This document shows, in pieces, positions 42,732 to 52,049 of a stretch of 64,000 nt of DNA. The position numbers and the translations under genes are program-made. The stretch is from Oceanobacillus jeddahensis (GTDB lineage: Bacteria > Bacillota > Bacilli > Bacillales > Amphibacillaceae), in assembly GCF_000750635.1 (NCBI RefSeq), contig NZ_CCDM010000001.1, positions 1,302,001 to 1,366,000 of the forward strand, read 5' to 3'. The number at the start of each line of letters is the position of its first letter. Within the stretch, counting starts at the first letter, position 1. The notes below the pieces were generated by a model. The model worked only from the letters and a program-made list of their open reading frames with translations. It did no database searches and was not told the origin of the DNA.

Positions 42732-43955
42732 GTGAATATTTTATGGGGATTGGCAGGCTGTACTGTTATTATTCTAATCTCGTTCTTATTATCTGAAAAG
42801 AAAAAAAGAATTAATATTTATACTGTTTCCATAGGTTTTATTCTTCAGGTTATCTTTGGGTATCTTGTTTTACAATGGGATTTTGGGAAAAGGGCTCTTG
42901 TGAATATTTCTAATGCTGTTAATAATATTATCAATTACGGTCAGGAAGGTCTCAGCTTTGTTTTCGGTCCGCTTGCAGGAGACGGAGATATTGCTATTTT
43001 TGCAGTAAATGTGCTTGGTATGATTATTTTCTTAACCGTGTTAATCGCACTTTTATATCACTTTGGAATTATGCAGTATTTCGTCCGGTTTATCGGTGGA
43101 TTTATTTCAAAAATTATGAAGACATCCTATTCCGAATCAGCAGTAGCGGCGGCAAATATTTTTGTAGGGAATACGCAATCGCCTCTGGTAATTAAACCAT
43201 ACATAGCAACCATGACGAGGTCTCAGTTATTTTCATTAATGGTTAGCGGGCTTGCTTCCGTGTCTGGAGCGGTAATGATTAGTTTAGCGGCGATGGGGAT
43301 TCCTATGGAATATTTATTGTCAGCGGCGATTATGTCAGCCCCGGCAGGGATTATGATTGCAAAATTTATGATTCCTGAAACAAAAGAGCTGGATCCAAAT
43401 GAGTGGAAAATCGCTCAGGAAACCAAGAAAGCCGATAATGAAAAGACAAATGTGATCGACGTTATTTTTACCAGCTCGCGTGAAGGGCTGCAATTTGCGA
43501 TCAATGTAGGCCTGATGTTAATGGCTTTCATTGGTTTATTAGCTTTAATTAATGGGATTTTAGGATGGGGCGGATCACTCGCAGGGATTGAAAATTTATC
43601 ATTGGAATTAATTTTTGGTTATTTATTAGCCCCAATTGCCTTTATTATCGGTATTCCATGGGATGAAGCGGTACTAGCCGGGAATCTCTTGGCACAAAAG
43701 TTTTTATTAAATGAATTTGTAGCATTTTCCCAGTTTTCTTCGATGATAGAATCATTTTCAGATAGATCCATTGCTATTTTAACATTTGCCCTAAGCGGTT
43801 TTGCCAATTTTGGTGCAGCTGGCAGTATTGTTGGAATGCTATCCAATGTAGCACCGCAGCGAAAGCATGAGATCCAGAAGCTCATGATGAAGGCGTTAAT
43901 TGGAGCGACATTGGCCAATTTATTAAATGGCGCGATTGTAACCATGTTTTTATAA
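42732..43955 (+). CDS. nupC: Concentrative nucleoside transporter, NupC/CNT family
   Basis: 407 residues, GTG start at 42732 behind GAGGTG. CNT signatures include KTSYSESAVAAANIFVGNTQSPLVIKPY near residues 135-162, the SGLASVSGAVMISLAAMGIP segment near 175, and the gating-domain ALSGFANFGAAGSIVGML near 355. About ten membrane segments are evident. It imports nucleosides with protons or sodium and follows the phosphorylase, giving an uptake-plus-cleavage unit. Confidence 0.93.
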   Translation: MNILWGLAGCTVIILISFLLSEKKKRINIYTVSIGFILQVIFGYLVLQWDFGKRALVNISNAVNNIINYGQEGLSFVFGPLAGDGDIAIFAVNVLGMIIFLTVLIALLYHFGIMQYFVRFIGGFISKIMKTSYSESAVAAANIFVGNTQSPLVIKPYIATMTRSQLFSLMVSGLASVSGAVMISLAAMGIPMEYLLSAAIMSAPAGIMIAKFMIPETKELDPNEWKIAQETKKADNEKTNVIDVIFTSSREGLQFAINVGLMLMAFIGLLALINGILGWGGSLAGIENLSLELIFGYLLAPIAFIIGIPWDEAVLAGNLLAQKFLLNEFVAFSQFSSMIESFSDRSIAILTFALSGFANFGAAGSIVGMLSNVAPQRKHEIQKLMMKALIGATLANLLNGAIVTMFL

Positions 43956-44036
43956 TCAAAATATGCTATAGATTTTCTCAGATGAAAGGTGCATAATAGT
44001 ACAATGTATGTTTATTGATTAGAAAGAAGGCTTAGC

Positions 44037-45263
44037 ATGGAAGGAATGGAAAAAAGAAAAAAAGATTCGAATCAGATGCAATTTATTATCCTGTTAGTTG
44101 GAATTATATTTGTAGCTTTTAATCTGCGGCCGGCGATTACTTCTGTTGGGCCAATTATTGGTTTCATACGGGATGATATTGCGATTTCCAATGGTACAGC
44201 AGGGTTAATTACAAGTCTGCCGTTAATTGCATTTGCTGTTATTTCTCCACTTGTTCCAAACCTTGCCCGTACGTTTACAAAGGAGAAAGCATTAATTATT
44301 GGATTAAGTCTAATTATTATAGGTATACTTGTCCGTTCGATCGCTGTATTTATTTTGCTAATGTTAGGTACATTTATTGTAGGGGCAGGAATTGCTATTT
44401 GTAATGTTCTCTTACCAAGTATTCTGAAGGATCGTTTTCCTTTAAAGGTTGCATTCCTGACAAGTGTCTATACAACAGCGATGAATATTTTTGCCGCATC
44501 TGCCTCTGGATTGAGTCATCCTTTAGCTGTAAATCTCGGTTTAGGCTGGCAGTTGTCTTTACTTGTTTGGACAACACCGGCGATTCTCGGTATTATTGTC
44601 TGGGTTATTATTCAAAAGAAATATACAGAACGCCAAGAAAAGATTCAGTTGGCGTCAGGGGGCGTATTATCTGGCAATCGGATGTGGAAATCTTCCTTAG
44701 CATGGTTTGTGGCAATGAATATGGGGTTACAATCGATTATGTTCTATGTAACGATTTCCTGGTTACCAGAAATTTTGCATGACTATGGAATAAGTATGGA
44801 AACAGCAGGCTGGTTATTGTCCTTAACACAACTTGTCGGTTTACCTGCCAGCTTTTTCTTACCGATATTAGCAGGAAGAGTGAAGCAGCAGTCTATGATT
44901 GCATGTTCTGTTGGCTTATGTGCATTATTAGGCTATGGAGGGCTATTACTCGGCAGCTCCTGGCCTGTCTTATTGGTCAGCCTCATTTTTATTGGCACTG
45001 CATTAGGCGGGGGATTTTCCCTTGCATTAACGTTTATCGGGCTGCGTTCTAAAGATGCAGACCAGGCGACAGATCTTTCGGGCATGGCACAATCTCTCGG
45101 TTATTTATTAGCAGCTTTTGGTCCTTTTGCTATCGGTTCTATTTATGATTTAACATCCACATGGACAGTCCCTTTAATCGTATTGATGACCGTTGCTATG
45201 TGTATTATGTTTGTTGGTTATCAGGTAGGGAAAGATCGCTTTGTCTTTGATAATAATAAATAA
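44037..45263 (+). CDS. MFS transporter, CynX/NimT-like
   Basis: 408 residues with about 12 membrane segments. The first helix is followed by the conserved AFNLRPAITSVGPIIGFIRDD (about residues 24-44), then GTAGLITSLPLIAFAVISPLVP. This is the CynX/NimT/YycB branch of the major facilitator superfamily, whose members move cyanate or 2-nitroimidazole-like compounds or serve as efflux pumps. The substrate is unknown. ATG 44037 lies a few bases after GAAAGAAGG. It ends at a terminator. Confidence 0.85.
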   Translation: MEGMEKRKKDSNQMQFIILLVGIIFVAFNLRPAITSVGPIIGFIRDDIAISNGTAGLITSLPLIAFAVISPLVPNLARTFTKEKALIIGLSLIIIGILVRSIAVFILLMLGTFIVGAGIAICNVLLPSILKDRFPLKVAFLTSVYTTAMNIFAASASGLSHPLAVNLGLGWQLSLLVWTTPAILGIIVWVIIQKKYTERQEKIQLASGGVLSGNRMWKSSLAWFVAMNMGLQSIMFYVTISWLPEILHDYGISMETAGWLLSLTQLVGLPASFFLPILAGRVKQQSMIACSVGLCALLGYGGLLLGSSWPVLLVSLIFIGTALGGGFSLALTFIGLRSKDADQATDLSGMAQSLGYLLAAFGPFAIGSIYDLTSTWTVPLIVLMTVAMCIMFVGYQVGKDRFVFDNNK

Positions 45264-45267
45264 TTGG

Positions 45268-45305
45268 AAACCCTATTAAGATTTTAATGGCTTAATAGGG
45301 TTTTT
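45268..45305 (+). terminator. Terminator after the MFS gene
   Basis: AAACCCTATTAAG (45268-45280) pairs with CTTAATAGGGTTT (45291-45303), followed by further T residues. Confidence 0.85.
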
Positions 45306-45308
45306 GAA

Positions 45309-45608
45309 TATAGAACCGCCCGTAAAACTCCCGCCTCAAAATAAAGGGCGAAAATAAATTAATTTAGGCGGGAGATAACGGGCGCTACCTCCCTGAATCA
45401 CTAAGGCTAATTCAGTGGGAGAATGAAGGAAGCAGACTAAGTTCGCGTCGTCCTGGGGTTGGGGCTGCGATTACTCGCCCCACCGAAGAGCTTTTGCGAT
45501 TACTCACCCCATCGAAAACCGTTGTCACAACGTCTGCACTAGCACATCCTGGGACTGCGGTTACTCGTCCCATCGTAAAGAGTTGTACGGGTGGTTCTCC
45601 ATGATAAA
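45309..45608. repeat. Palindromic repeat family 2, copy B, with embedded modules of the 0.8-kb element
   Basis: The left part repeats copy A closely: arms 45317-45335 and 45367-45384 pair, then the CCCTGAATCA/TTCAGTGGGAG pair. From 45432 to 45590 it carries modules shared with the 0.8-kb elements (TCCTGGGGTTGGGGCTGCG, GAAGAGCTTTTGCGATTACT, ACATCCTGGGACTG). The right end ACGGGTGGTTCTCCATGATA is the inverse of the family 2 left end. It looks like a chimera of two families. Confidence 0.65.
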
Positions 45609-45721
45609 GCTATTCTTCGAGTCTGATCCATGATTTCTTCAACTCAAATCATTCGTTTCTGTCCAAAAATAAGTGTACAATAGAAATACTGAAAGTTCAG
45701 AATTAAAAAGGCAGGTAATGA

Positions 45722-46456
45722 ATGATGTATTCCATTCAATTATACGGTGATCGTGGTGTGCGAATTCAATTTGGTAATACCATTGACAGACAAGTAAATG
45801 AAAATGTTCATCGCTTCGGAAGCTTGTTAGAAACATATCCAATAAACGGAGTGGAAGAGTGGATTCCAGCGTATACTGCTATCACGATTTATTATAATCC
45901 AAGTGAGATCACATATAGAGAGCTTGAAAAACAGCTTACCCATTTACAAAAAATAATGGAAGAAGCGGAACCTCCCATTGCTAGAAAGATTATCATTCCA
46001 GTATGCTATGAAAAAGAATTTGCTTTAGACTTAGAGGATGTTGCGGCACATTCACATCTCTCCATCCAGGAAGTCATTCGATTGCATACAGAACCGCTTT
46101 ATCATGTCTATATGATGGGCTTTATGCCTGGTTTTCCTTATTTAGGGGGCTTACCTGAAAAGCTCGCTACGCCTAGATTGGAGAACCCAAGAAAATTAGT
46201 GGAGCAGGGGGCAGTAGGTATTGCAGATAAGCAGACTGGTATTTATCCGCTGGCTTCACCGGGGGGATGGAGAATTATCGGGAAGACCCCTGTACATCTT
46301 TATGATGCTAAAAAAGAAAAGAAAATTCTTATAAAAGCTGGAGACACGCTCCAATTTGAACCGATTGATGTGAGCACCTATTTTGAAATAGAAGAAGCGA
46401 TCCAAAATGGAGATTATCAGCCGGAAATAAGGGAAGAGAAGGGAGATAATCCATAA
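45722..46456 (+). CDS. pxpB: 5-oxoprolinase subunit PxpB
   Basis: 244 residues of the KipI/PxpB family: IQLYGDRGVRIQFGNTID at the start, HTEPLYHVYMMGFMPGFPYLGGL near residue 117 and IYPLASPGGWRIIGKTP near 176. It is one of three subunits of the ATP-dependent prokaryotic 5-oxoprolinase, which opens pyroglutamate to glutamate. In Bacillus subtilis the homologue KipI also inhibits the sporulation kinase KinA. ATGs at 45722 and 45725 are both possible. It is translationally coupled to pxpA by a one-base overlap. Confidence 0.92.
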   Translation: MMYSIQLYGDRGVRIQFGNTIDRQVNENVHRFGSLLETYPINGVEEWIPAYTAITIYYNPSEITYRELEKQLTHLQKIMEEAEPPIARKIIIPVCYEKEFALDLEDVAAHSHLSIQEVIRLHTEPLYHVYMMGFMPGFPYLGGLPEKLATPRLENPRKLVEQGAVGIADKQTGIYPLASPGGWRIIGKTPVHLYDAKKEKKILIKAGDTLQFEPIDVSTYFEIEEAIQNGDYQPEIREEKGDNP

Positions 46457-47226
46457 TGAGTTTACAAGTAGATTTAAATTGCGATTTAGGAGAGAGTTTT
46501 GGCTCGTACCACATGGGACAGGACGATGCAGTCATGGATTGGATTACCTCTGCGAATATTGCTTGCGGCTACCATGCCGGCGATCATAATGTCATGAGAG
46601 AAACGGTCGGAAAAGCAGTGAAAAATAATGTTGCTGTTGGTGCGCACCCGGGATTTTTAGATTTGCAAGGTTTTGGCCGCCGCAGTATGCAGTTAACACC
46701 GGAAGAGGTTTTTAATTTAATTGTTTATCAGATTGGTGCAATGAATGGATTTGCCGCACTTTATGGAACACGAATCAGGCACGTGAAACCGCATGGTGCA
46801 CTGTATACGATGGCGGCAACGGATAACGCTTTAGCGGCAGCGATTGCAGATGCTGTCTATCAAATAGATAAACGTATTATTTTATTTGGATTAGCCCATT
46901 CAGAGCTTGTAAAGGAAGGGCGCAGAAAAGGGCTTCAAGTTGCAGAAGAAGTGTTTGCAGATCGAACGTATCAGCCGGATGGAACATTGACACCAAGGAC
47001 AGCGCCAGATGCATTGATTCATGATGTGGATACGAGTATTCACCGTGTTATCCAGATGGTGAAAGAACAAAAAGTAGAGGCAACAGATGGAACGGATATA
47101 CCGATTCAGGCGGATACCATTTGTGTTCATGGAGACGGTGCTCAGGCAGCTGCTTTTGTGGAAAATCTGGCAAAAGCATTAGTAAGGGAAGGTATTCAGA
47201 TACAGCCGGCAGGTGATCCGCGTTGA
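46456..47226 (+). CDS. pxpA: 5-oxoprolinase subunit PxpA (LamB/YcsF family)
   Basis: 256 residues. The N-terminal signature VDLNCDLGESFGSYHMG, ANIACGYHAGDHNVMR near residue 36, GAHPGFLDLQGFGRR near 62 and VKPHGALYTMAATDNA near 110 define the LamB/YcsF family. It carries out the ring-opening step of 5-oxoproline hydrolysis with PxpB and PxpC. It shares one base with pxpB and four with pxpC, so the three are co-translated. Confidence 0.95.
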   Translation: MSLQVDLNCDLGESFGSYHMGQDDAVMDWITSANIACGYHAGDHNVMRETVGKAVKNNVAVGAHPGFLDLQGFGRRSMQLTPEEVFNLIVYQIGAMNGFAALYGTRIRHVKPHGALYTMAATDNALAAAIADAVYQIDKRIILFGLAHSELVKEGRRKGLQVAEEVFADRTYQPDGTLTPRTAPDALIHDVDTSIHRVIQMVKEQKVEATDGTDIPIQADTICVHGDGAQAAAFVENLAKALVREGIQIQPAGDPR

Positions 47227-48176
47227 AAGAAATCTTTGAAGTTATCAAACCGGGATTATCGACGAGCATTCAGGATTTAGGACGCGCCGGCTATCAAAAA
47301 TACGGGATTCCGACATCGGGCGCAATGGATGCCTTTGCCCATCGTATTGCTAATTTACTAGCAGGGAATCAGGAGGAAGAAGCAACACTGGAAATAATGC
47401 TGATGGGTCCCCAGCTGAAAATTTTACAGGATGCAGTCATTGCAATTGGCGGTGCAGATTTATCAGCAACAATAGATGAGACACCTCTCCAACCATGGAA
47501 GTCCTATCGTGTTTATTCAGGACAGATATTATCATTTGGCAAGCCAATCTATGGAACATATGCTTATCTGGCTGTTAAAGGAGCTTTTTTAATAGAAGAA
47601 GTCATGGAAAGCAAATCAACCTATGTACCAGCGGGGATTGGAGGATTTGAAGGGAGAATTTTGCAGAAAGGAGACCGGTTAATTGCCGGAGATACAGATT
47701 TGACATCTGTCCGGGCAGGAAGGTATTTAAAGGCAGTTGATACGCCAAATTATGAACAGCACCGTCCGATTCGAGTTATTGCTGGTCCAGATTTAGCTGC
47801 TTTTTCTAATGAAACCTATCAGCAATTTTATCAGGAAAGCTATCGGATTACGGAGCAATCCAACCGGATGGGCTATCGTTTAGAAGGAAAAGCATTACCT
47901 CATGCAGAGGAGGCTGATATTATATCAGATGCTGTGCTTCCGGGGACAATTCAAGTTCCTGCAAATGGACAGCCGATTGTACTCTTATCCGACCGGCAGA
48001 CAACGGGGGGCTATGCACGGATTGCTACTGTTATTACTGCAGACATTCCTTTTCTTGTACAAAAAAGAATCGGTTCAGAAGTGCAATTTTTATCTATTTC
48101 TTTAGAAAGAGCACAGGCAGATTATTTGCAGCAGCAGCGATATTTACAGTTGCTGCGGACAGGATTAAATCATTAA
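47223..48176 (+). CDS. pxpC: 5-oxoprolinase subunit PxpC (KipA family)
   Basis: 317 residues from TTG 47223, overlapping the pxpA stop as TTGA, with GCAGGTGAT upstream. It has the biotin-dependent-carboxylase-like/KipA signatures VIKPGLSTSIQDLGRAGYQKYGIPTSGAMD at the start, IAIGGADLSATI near residue 78 and the C-terminal LSDRQTTGGYARIATV. It completes the PxpABC complex. The operon ends here; 11 bp later a mobile element begins. Confidence 0.94.
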   Translation: MKEIFEVIKPGLSTSIQDLGRAGYQKYGIPTSGAMDAFAHRIANLLAGNQEEEATLEIMLMGPQLKILQDAVIAIGGADLSATIDETPLQPWKSYRVYSGQILSFGKPIYGTYAYLAVKGAFLIEEVMESKSTYVPAGIGGFEGRILQKGDRLIAGDTDLTSVRAGRYLKAVDTPNYEQHRPIRVIAGPDLAAFSNETYQQFYQESYRITEQSNRMGYRLEGKALPHAEEADIISDAVLPGTIQVPANGQPIVLLSDRQTTGGYARIATVITADIPFLVQKRIGSEVQFLSISLERAQADYLQQQRYLQLLRTGLNH

Positions 48177-48187
48177 TTTTTTTGTTA

Positions 48188-48970
48188 ACTCAACTTTAGC
48201 ACCTGATAATAAGCATATATATCTTGCCATTCCAGGATTATCGTGTTCTTCATTATTGTGCTTGCTTTTGGTTACATATCCAGCCATTTTGGAATAGGTG
48301 ATTGTGCATAGCCCCGCTCCGGCCCATCACTCCGCTTTCCATGGGGACGGCTTCAGCTAACTTGAAAAGAAGACCGCTTTTCAAGTGGATCTTCAGCTCG
48401 CCTGCGATGCACAAATGATTTCGATGGGACGAGTAATCGCAGTCCCAGGAGTCACGGGTTTAGCCTACAAACCACTTGTCGACGTGGTTGGGCTCCGCTT
48501 AATTAGGATTCTACAGCGAATGAAAGAGATAACATCCTGTTGGGTTGGACGAAATAGTATCTCTATCGCTTGATGTAACAATTATTCCGTTATTTCAAAT
48601 GGTTGGTTTAGCAGTTCGAATCATGATGGCATGGATAGTTAACATTAGGAATAGTTTTAGCTTTCATGGATAGAAAGTAATCTTAGCGGAGGCGGACCGT
48701 TTTGACTCCTGAGGGATCAGCACCATCTGAAGATCCACTTTTGCCAAGCGATCTTCTTGGCAAAAGTTAGCTGAAGAGCGTGCCCCTAGGCAGACTAAAG
48801 TCGCAACGTCCTGTTGCAACGTCTGCACTAGTACGTCCTGTACGTCGGAAAGCAAAACGGTCCGTCGCAGCGGTATTTTACACTACACCTGTTATTCTTT
48901 TTATTGAAGGAACAATCAACCCCTGATTCTATAGAAATGAAGTTACTTAATAAGGTGCGAAAGTTGAGTT
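48188..48970. mobile_element. Non-autonomous terminal-inverted-repeat element, copy 2 (783 bp)
   Basis: The ends match copy 1: ACTCAACTTTAGCACCT at 48188 and AGGTGCGAAAGTTGAGT ending at 48970. It is flanked by the 6-bp direct repeat TTGTTA at 48182-48187 and 48971-48976. Much of the interior aligns with copy 1, including the CTTTTGCCAAG hairpin near 48737 and GCAAAACGGTCCG near 48862. An inverted copy of the GGGACGAGTAATCGCAGTCCC module is present near 48424, and parts of the right interior are missing. No transposase frame is present. It separates pxpC from the permease gene. Confidence 0.82.
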
Positions 48971-49066
48971 TGTTAAGCTGTAACCATAAAACTTTAGTGA
49001 ATTTTCACGACGAGAGGTTTTCATGATAAAGTAAAAGGAACTAAATAACATAGGAGATAGTCAATA

Positions 49067-50485
49067 ATGAGTAAACAATACATCAGTCCAGCGTTAGTCA
49101 TCTGTATCATCGGTTTTACAATCATTCATTTTATCACATATTTTTTCCATGTTGAGCTGCTGTTAACGCTGCTGATATTTTTTGGATTTGGAATTATTTT
49201 ATTTGGGGCCATTTATTACGGTCCGCTGCATTTAAAGATGCCGCTAGGTTTGTTTTTAACAGGTGTCATTATTTTTCTCTCTGTAGATACTTCTTTTTTA
49301 GCAGGAATGCGGGAAGGTCTTTTACAAATGCGGAATATGGTGGGATTATTAGTTGTGATACCTATGGTCAGCTGGGTACTCCGGGAAGAAGCTTTTTTAG
49401 AATCTGCTATCAGCTATGCACATGATTTTGTAGATACGAGCAAGAAATTTTATTTTGGGATGGTTTCTTTTACACAAATTATTGCGTATTTCCTCTTATT
49501 TGGTGCGATTCCTATGATATACCAATTTGTATCGATGATTTTAAAGGATGAAAAAGGAGAGGCATGGGAGAGGTATAAAGGAACAGCAATATTGCGCGGC
49601 TTTGCATTATCTGTTCTTTGGGTAGTCAGTATTCCGAGTTTTGCCTATGTTGTAGAAGCAATGGATGCTTCCTTATGGAAATCCATTGTGCAAGGGCTGG
49701 GCGTTGCTGTTTTAGGAACAATTGTAGCTATTTTATTCTTTCCGCTGGAAAACAGGAAATATCAAGTTAATTTTACAAGAGGCCTCCAGCATGAGATTGA
49801 TGAGATTATGCGGCATACGAAAAATAAACAAGAAACGAAGCGGATTGTTCGGGAGTTTATTCTATTATTTGTCTCGCTTTTCGGTTCTATCTTTATTTTG
49901 AGTGCATGGATTAATATGGAATTGCTCGTTTTGATACCTCTGGTTATCTTAATGTGGATTCTCTGTTATTATATTGTGAAAAGACGTCTGTATAAATTGA
50001 CACAGATTGCCTCACTTTATATCAAAGAGGAGATGGCAAGTAAGTCTTATCAGCTTTGTGTCATGATCGGTGCAGGTATGCTGATTGCTGGATTGACCAA
50101 AACAGGCTTTGCCGGCTGGGTAGTAAATAGTCTCTACGCGTTAGAAGCAGTCGCTCCCTTTATCAATTTATTATATCTTCTGCCATTTATGGTGATTATA
50201 TTAGGGTTTGCCGGTCTTGGACCGCTGACCGTAATGGTCCTCGTAGCTGGTATTCTCCAGAGTATTCAACTGCCGTATGCCCCAGAGCTGATTGTTCTGG
50301 CAGTAACTTTGGGAAGCTCGTTATCGATTTTGTTATCACCTGTAATTATGCCGCTAATCGTTTTAAGTGATTCCAATGGTTTAAGCAGCTTTAAAAATGG
50401 TTTTCAGTTTAATGGAGTGTTTGCTGTAGTGCTATATGTTCTGGTGATGACCTATATTCAAGTAATGGCGTATGTTACGGGATAA
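49067..50485 (+). CDS. Integral membrane protein of unknown function, probable transporter
   Basis: I do not recognise the family with confidence. The 472 residues contain about 11-13 hydrophobic segments, with a charged cytoplasmic loop near residues 235-265 (LQHEIDEIMRHTKNKQETKR). Two re-entrant-looking stretches with small residues lie near residues 340-360 (MIGAGMLIAGLTKTGFAGW) and 385-410 (ILGFAGLGPLTVMV). This two-half layout recalls ion-transporter-superfamily carriers. Starts at ATG 49067 behind AGGAGAT. It follows the pxp genes beyond an inserted element, so 5-oxoproline or another carboxylate is a speculative substrate. Confidence 0.6.
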   Translation: MSKQYISPALVICIIGFTIIHFITYFFHVELLLTLLIFFGFGIILFGAIYYGPLHLKMPLGLFLTGVIIFLSVDTSFLAGMREGLLQMRNMVGLLVVIPMVSWVLREEAFLESAISYAHDFVDTSKKFYFGMVSFTQIIAYFLLFGAIPMIYQFVSMILKDEKGEAWERYKGTAILRGFALSVLWVVSIPSFAYVVEAMDASLWKSIVQGLGVAVLGTIVAILFFPLENRKYQVNFTRGLQHEIDEIMRHTKNKQETKRIVREFILLFVSLFGSIFILSAWINMELLVLIPLVILMWILCYYIVKRRLYKLTQIASLYIKEEMASKSYQLCVMIGAGMLIAGLTKTGFAGWVVNSLYALEAVAPFINLLYLLPFMVIILGFAGLGPLTVMVLVAGILQSIQLPYAPELIVLAVTLGSSLSILLSPVIMPLIVLSDSNGLSSFKNGFQFNGVFAVVLYVLVMTYIQVMAYVTG

Positions 50486-50529
50486 ATATATGGGGTGGCA
50501 GAAATGGTTTGAAAAAGATATAAAAGGTC

Positions 50530-50665
50530 CTTTTATAGTGGAGAACGCTCTCCCACTGAATTAGTCTAAGTAATACAAGGAGTCAGCGTCCGTTATCTCC
50601 CGCCTGGATAAATTTATTTTCTTTATTCAGAGGCAGGAGTTTTACGGGCGTTTCTTCATGATAAA
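50530..50665. repeat. Palindromic repeat family 2, copy C (inverted orientation)
   Basis: About 136 bp with imperfect inverted ends (TTTTATAGTGGAGAACGC near 50531; GCGTTTCTTCATGATAAAA ending near 50665). Relative to copies A and B it is inverted: CCGTTATCTCCCGCC precedes GGCAGGAGTTTTACGGGCG. Confidence 0.65.
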
Positions 50666-50701
50666 AGGGCTTTTCTGTCTAATAAAGCAAATAATTCCTG
50701 C

Positions 50702-50730
50702 TTGACATTCATTTTGGTAGAACATAAAAT
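50702..50730 (+). promoter_or_regulatory. Consensus sigma-A promoter of the fatty-acid-type operon
   Basis: A perfect -35 TTGACA (50702-50707) and -10 TAAAAT (50725-50730) with a 17-bp spacer. The leader to the thiolase start is about 140 nt. Confidence 0.8.
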
Positions 50731-50736
50731 AAATCA

Positions 50737-50750
50737 TGAAAGCGTTTACC
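50737..50750. promoter_or_regulatory. CcpA catabolite-responsive element (cre)
   Basis: TGAAAGCGTTTACC matches the cre consensus TGWAANCGNTNWCA at all but the last base. It starts six bases after the -10 box, over the start site, a position typical of CcpA repression. Confidence 0.75.
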
Positions 50751-50877
50751 TAATTAAGTTTGATCATAGCCTTGAAAGATCCAATAGAAATAGGTGTACT
50801 TTAAGGGAAGATTACTAGAATACTTTAGCTTTTAACAACATTTTTATATCCTTTCAAAATAAAAAGGAGGGAAATTG

Positions 50878-52035
50878 ATGCGGGATGCTGTGATTGTTGA
50901 AGCAGTACGTACACCAATTGGAAAGCGAAACGGGTTTCTAAGTGAGATAAGAGCAGAGGAGTTAGCTGCGGCACCTTTACAGGAATTAGTACATCGGACC
51001 AATTTGGATGCAGCTCTCATTGATGATGTTATTATGGGATGTGTTACACAAACTGGAGAGCAGGCAGTTGATATTGCAAGGCAGGCAGCACTTATTGCGG
51101 GTTATCCGGCAAGTGTTCCTGGAACGGCCATTGACCGTCAATGTGGATCAAGCCAGCAGGCCATTCATTTTGCTGCACAAGCAATCATGAGCGGAGATAT
51201 GGATATTGTTGTTGCAGCTGGTGTGGAAAGTATGTCGCGTGTACCAATGGGGAGCAATCATCAAGGGGTAAAATGAAATCGTGTTTTACAAGACAAATAT
51301 GATATGGTTCATCAAGGAATCGCCGCAGCTCACATTGCGGAAAAATGGGATATTTCTCGCCAAAAAATGAATGATTATTCATTCAAAAGTCATAAACGTG
51401 CCTTGAAAGCACAGGAAAATGGCTTTTTTCGTCAACAAATGATGCCGATTTTCGTCAAAAGGGCAGATGGGACTACGGCTCAATTTTATCAAGATGAAGG
51501 ACCAAGAAACGATACTTCAATGGAGAAACTGGATGCATTACCTGATCTATTTACAAAAGAGAGCGGAATTACAGCAGGGAATGCCAGTCAAATGAGTGAT
51601 GGAGCAGCAGCGTTACTTATTATGTCTGCGGATAAAGCAAAGGAACTTGGACTTGTTCCACGTTTTCGGATTTTGGCACGCAGTGTGATTGGCTCTGACC
51701 CGACAGAGATGTTAACCGGTCCGATAGAAGCTACCCGGCGTGTTTTGAACAAGGCTGGTCTCTCCATGGAAGACATCGATGTTTTTGAGGTGAATGAAGC
51801 CTTTGCGTCGATTCCTTTAATGTGGATGAAGGAGCTCGGAGCAGATGAAGAAAAAGTTAATATCGACGGGGGAGCTATCGCGTTGGGGCATCCTTTGGGT
51901 GCAAGCGGAGCCAGATTAATGGTAACGATGATGCATACCATGGAACGCCTCGAAGCCCGTTTCGGTCTGCAGACAATGTGTGAAGGGTTAGGGATGGCTA
52001 ACAGCACGATTATTGAACGATGGACAGGGGAATAG
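50878..52035 (+). pseudogene. Acetyl-CoA C-acyltransferase (thiolase) interrupted by an in-frame TGA
   Basis: The start ATG 50878 follows AGGAGG. Residues 1-132 include the nucleophile cysteine region DRQCGSSQQAIH and end RVPMGSNHQGVK before TGA at 51274-51276. The same frame continues without a shift (NRVLQDKYDMVHQGIAAAHIAEKW) through 52035, with VNEAFASIPLMW, GHPLGASGARL and the C-terminal catalytic cysteine in TMCEGLGMAN. Every thiolase motif is present, so only one codon is wrong. It may be a recent nonsense mutation, a sequencing error, or a read-through. Apart from the stop it would be a normal 385-residue thiolase releasing acetyl-CoA in beta-oxidation. Confidence 0.85.
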
Positions 52036-52049
52036 AGAGGAGCATGAAC

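Noticed and set aside
48385-48573. 62-codon open frame inside the second element copy
   Set aside because: No ribosome site, low plausibility of composition, and it is not conserved in copy 1.
51274-51276. Selenocysteine reading of the thiolase TGA
   Set aside because: Thiolases have no selenocysteine at this place, the catalytic cysteines are elsewhere and intact, and no SECIS-like hairpin was seen after the codon.
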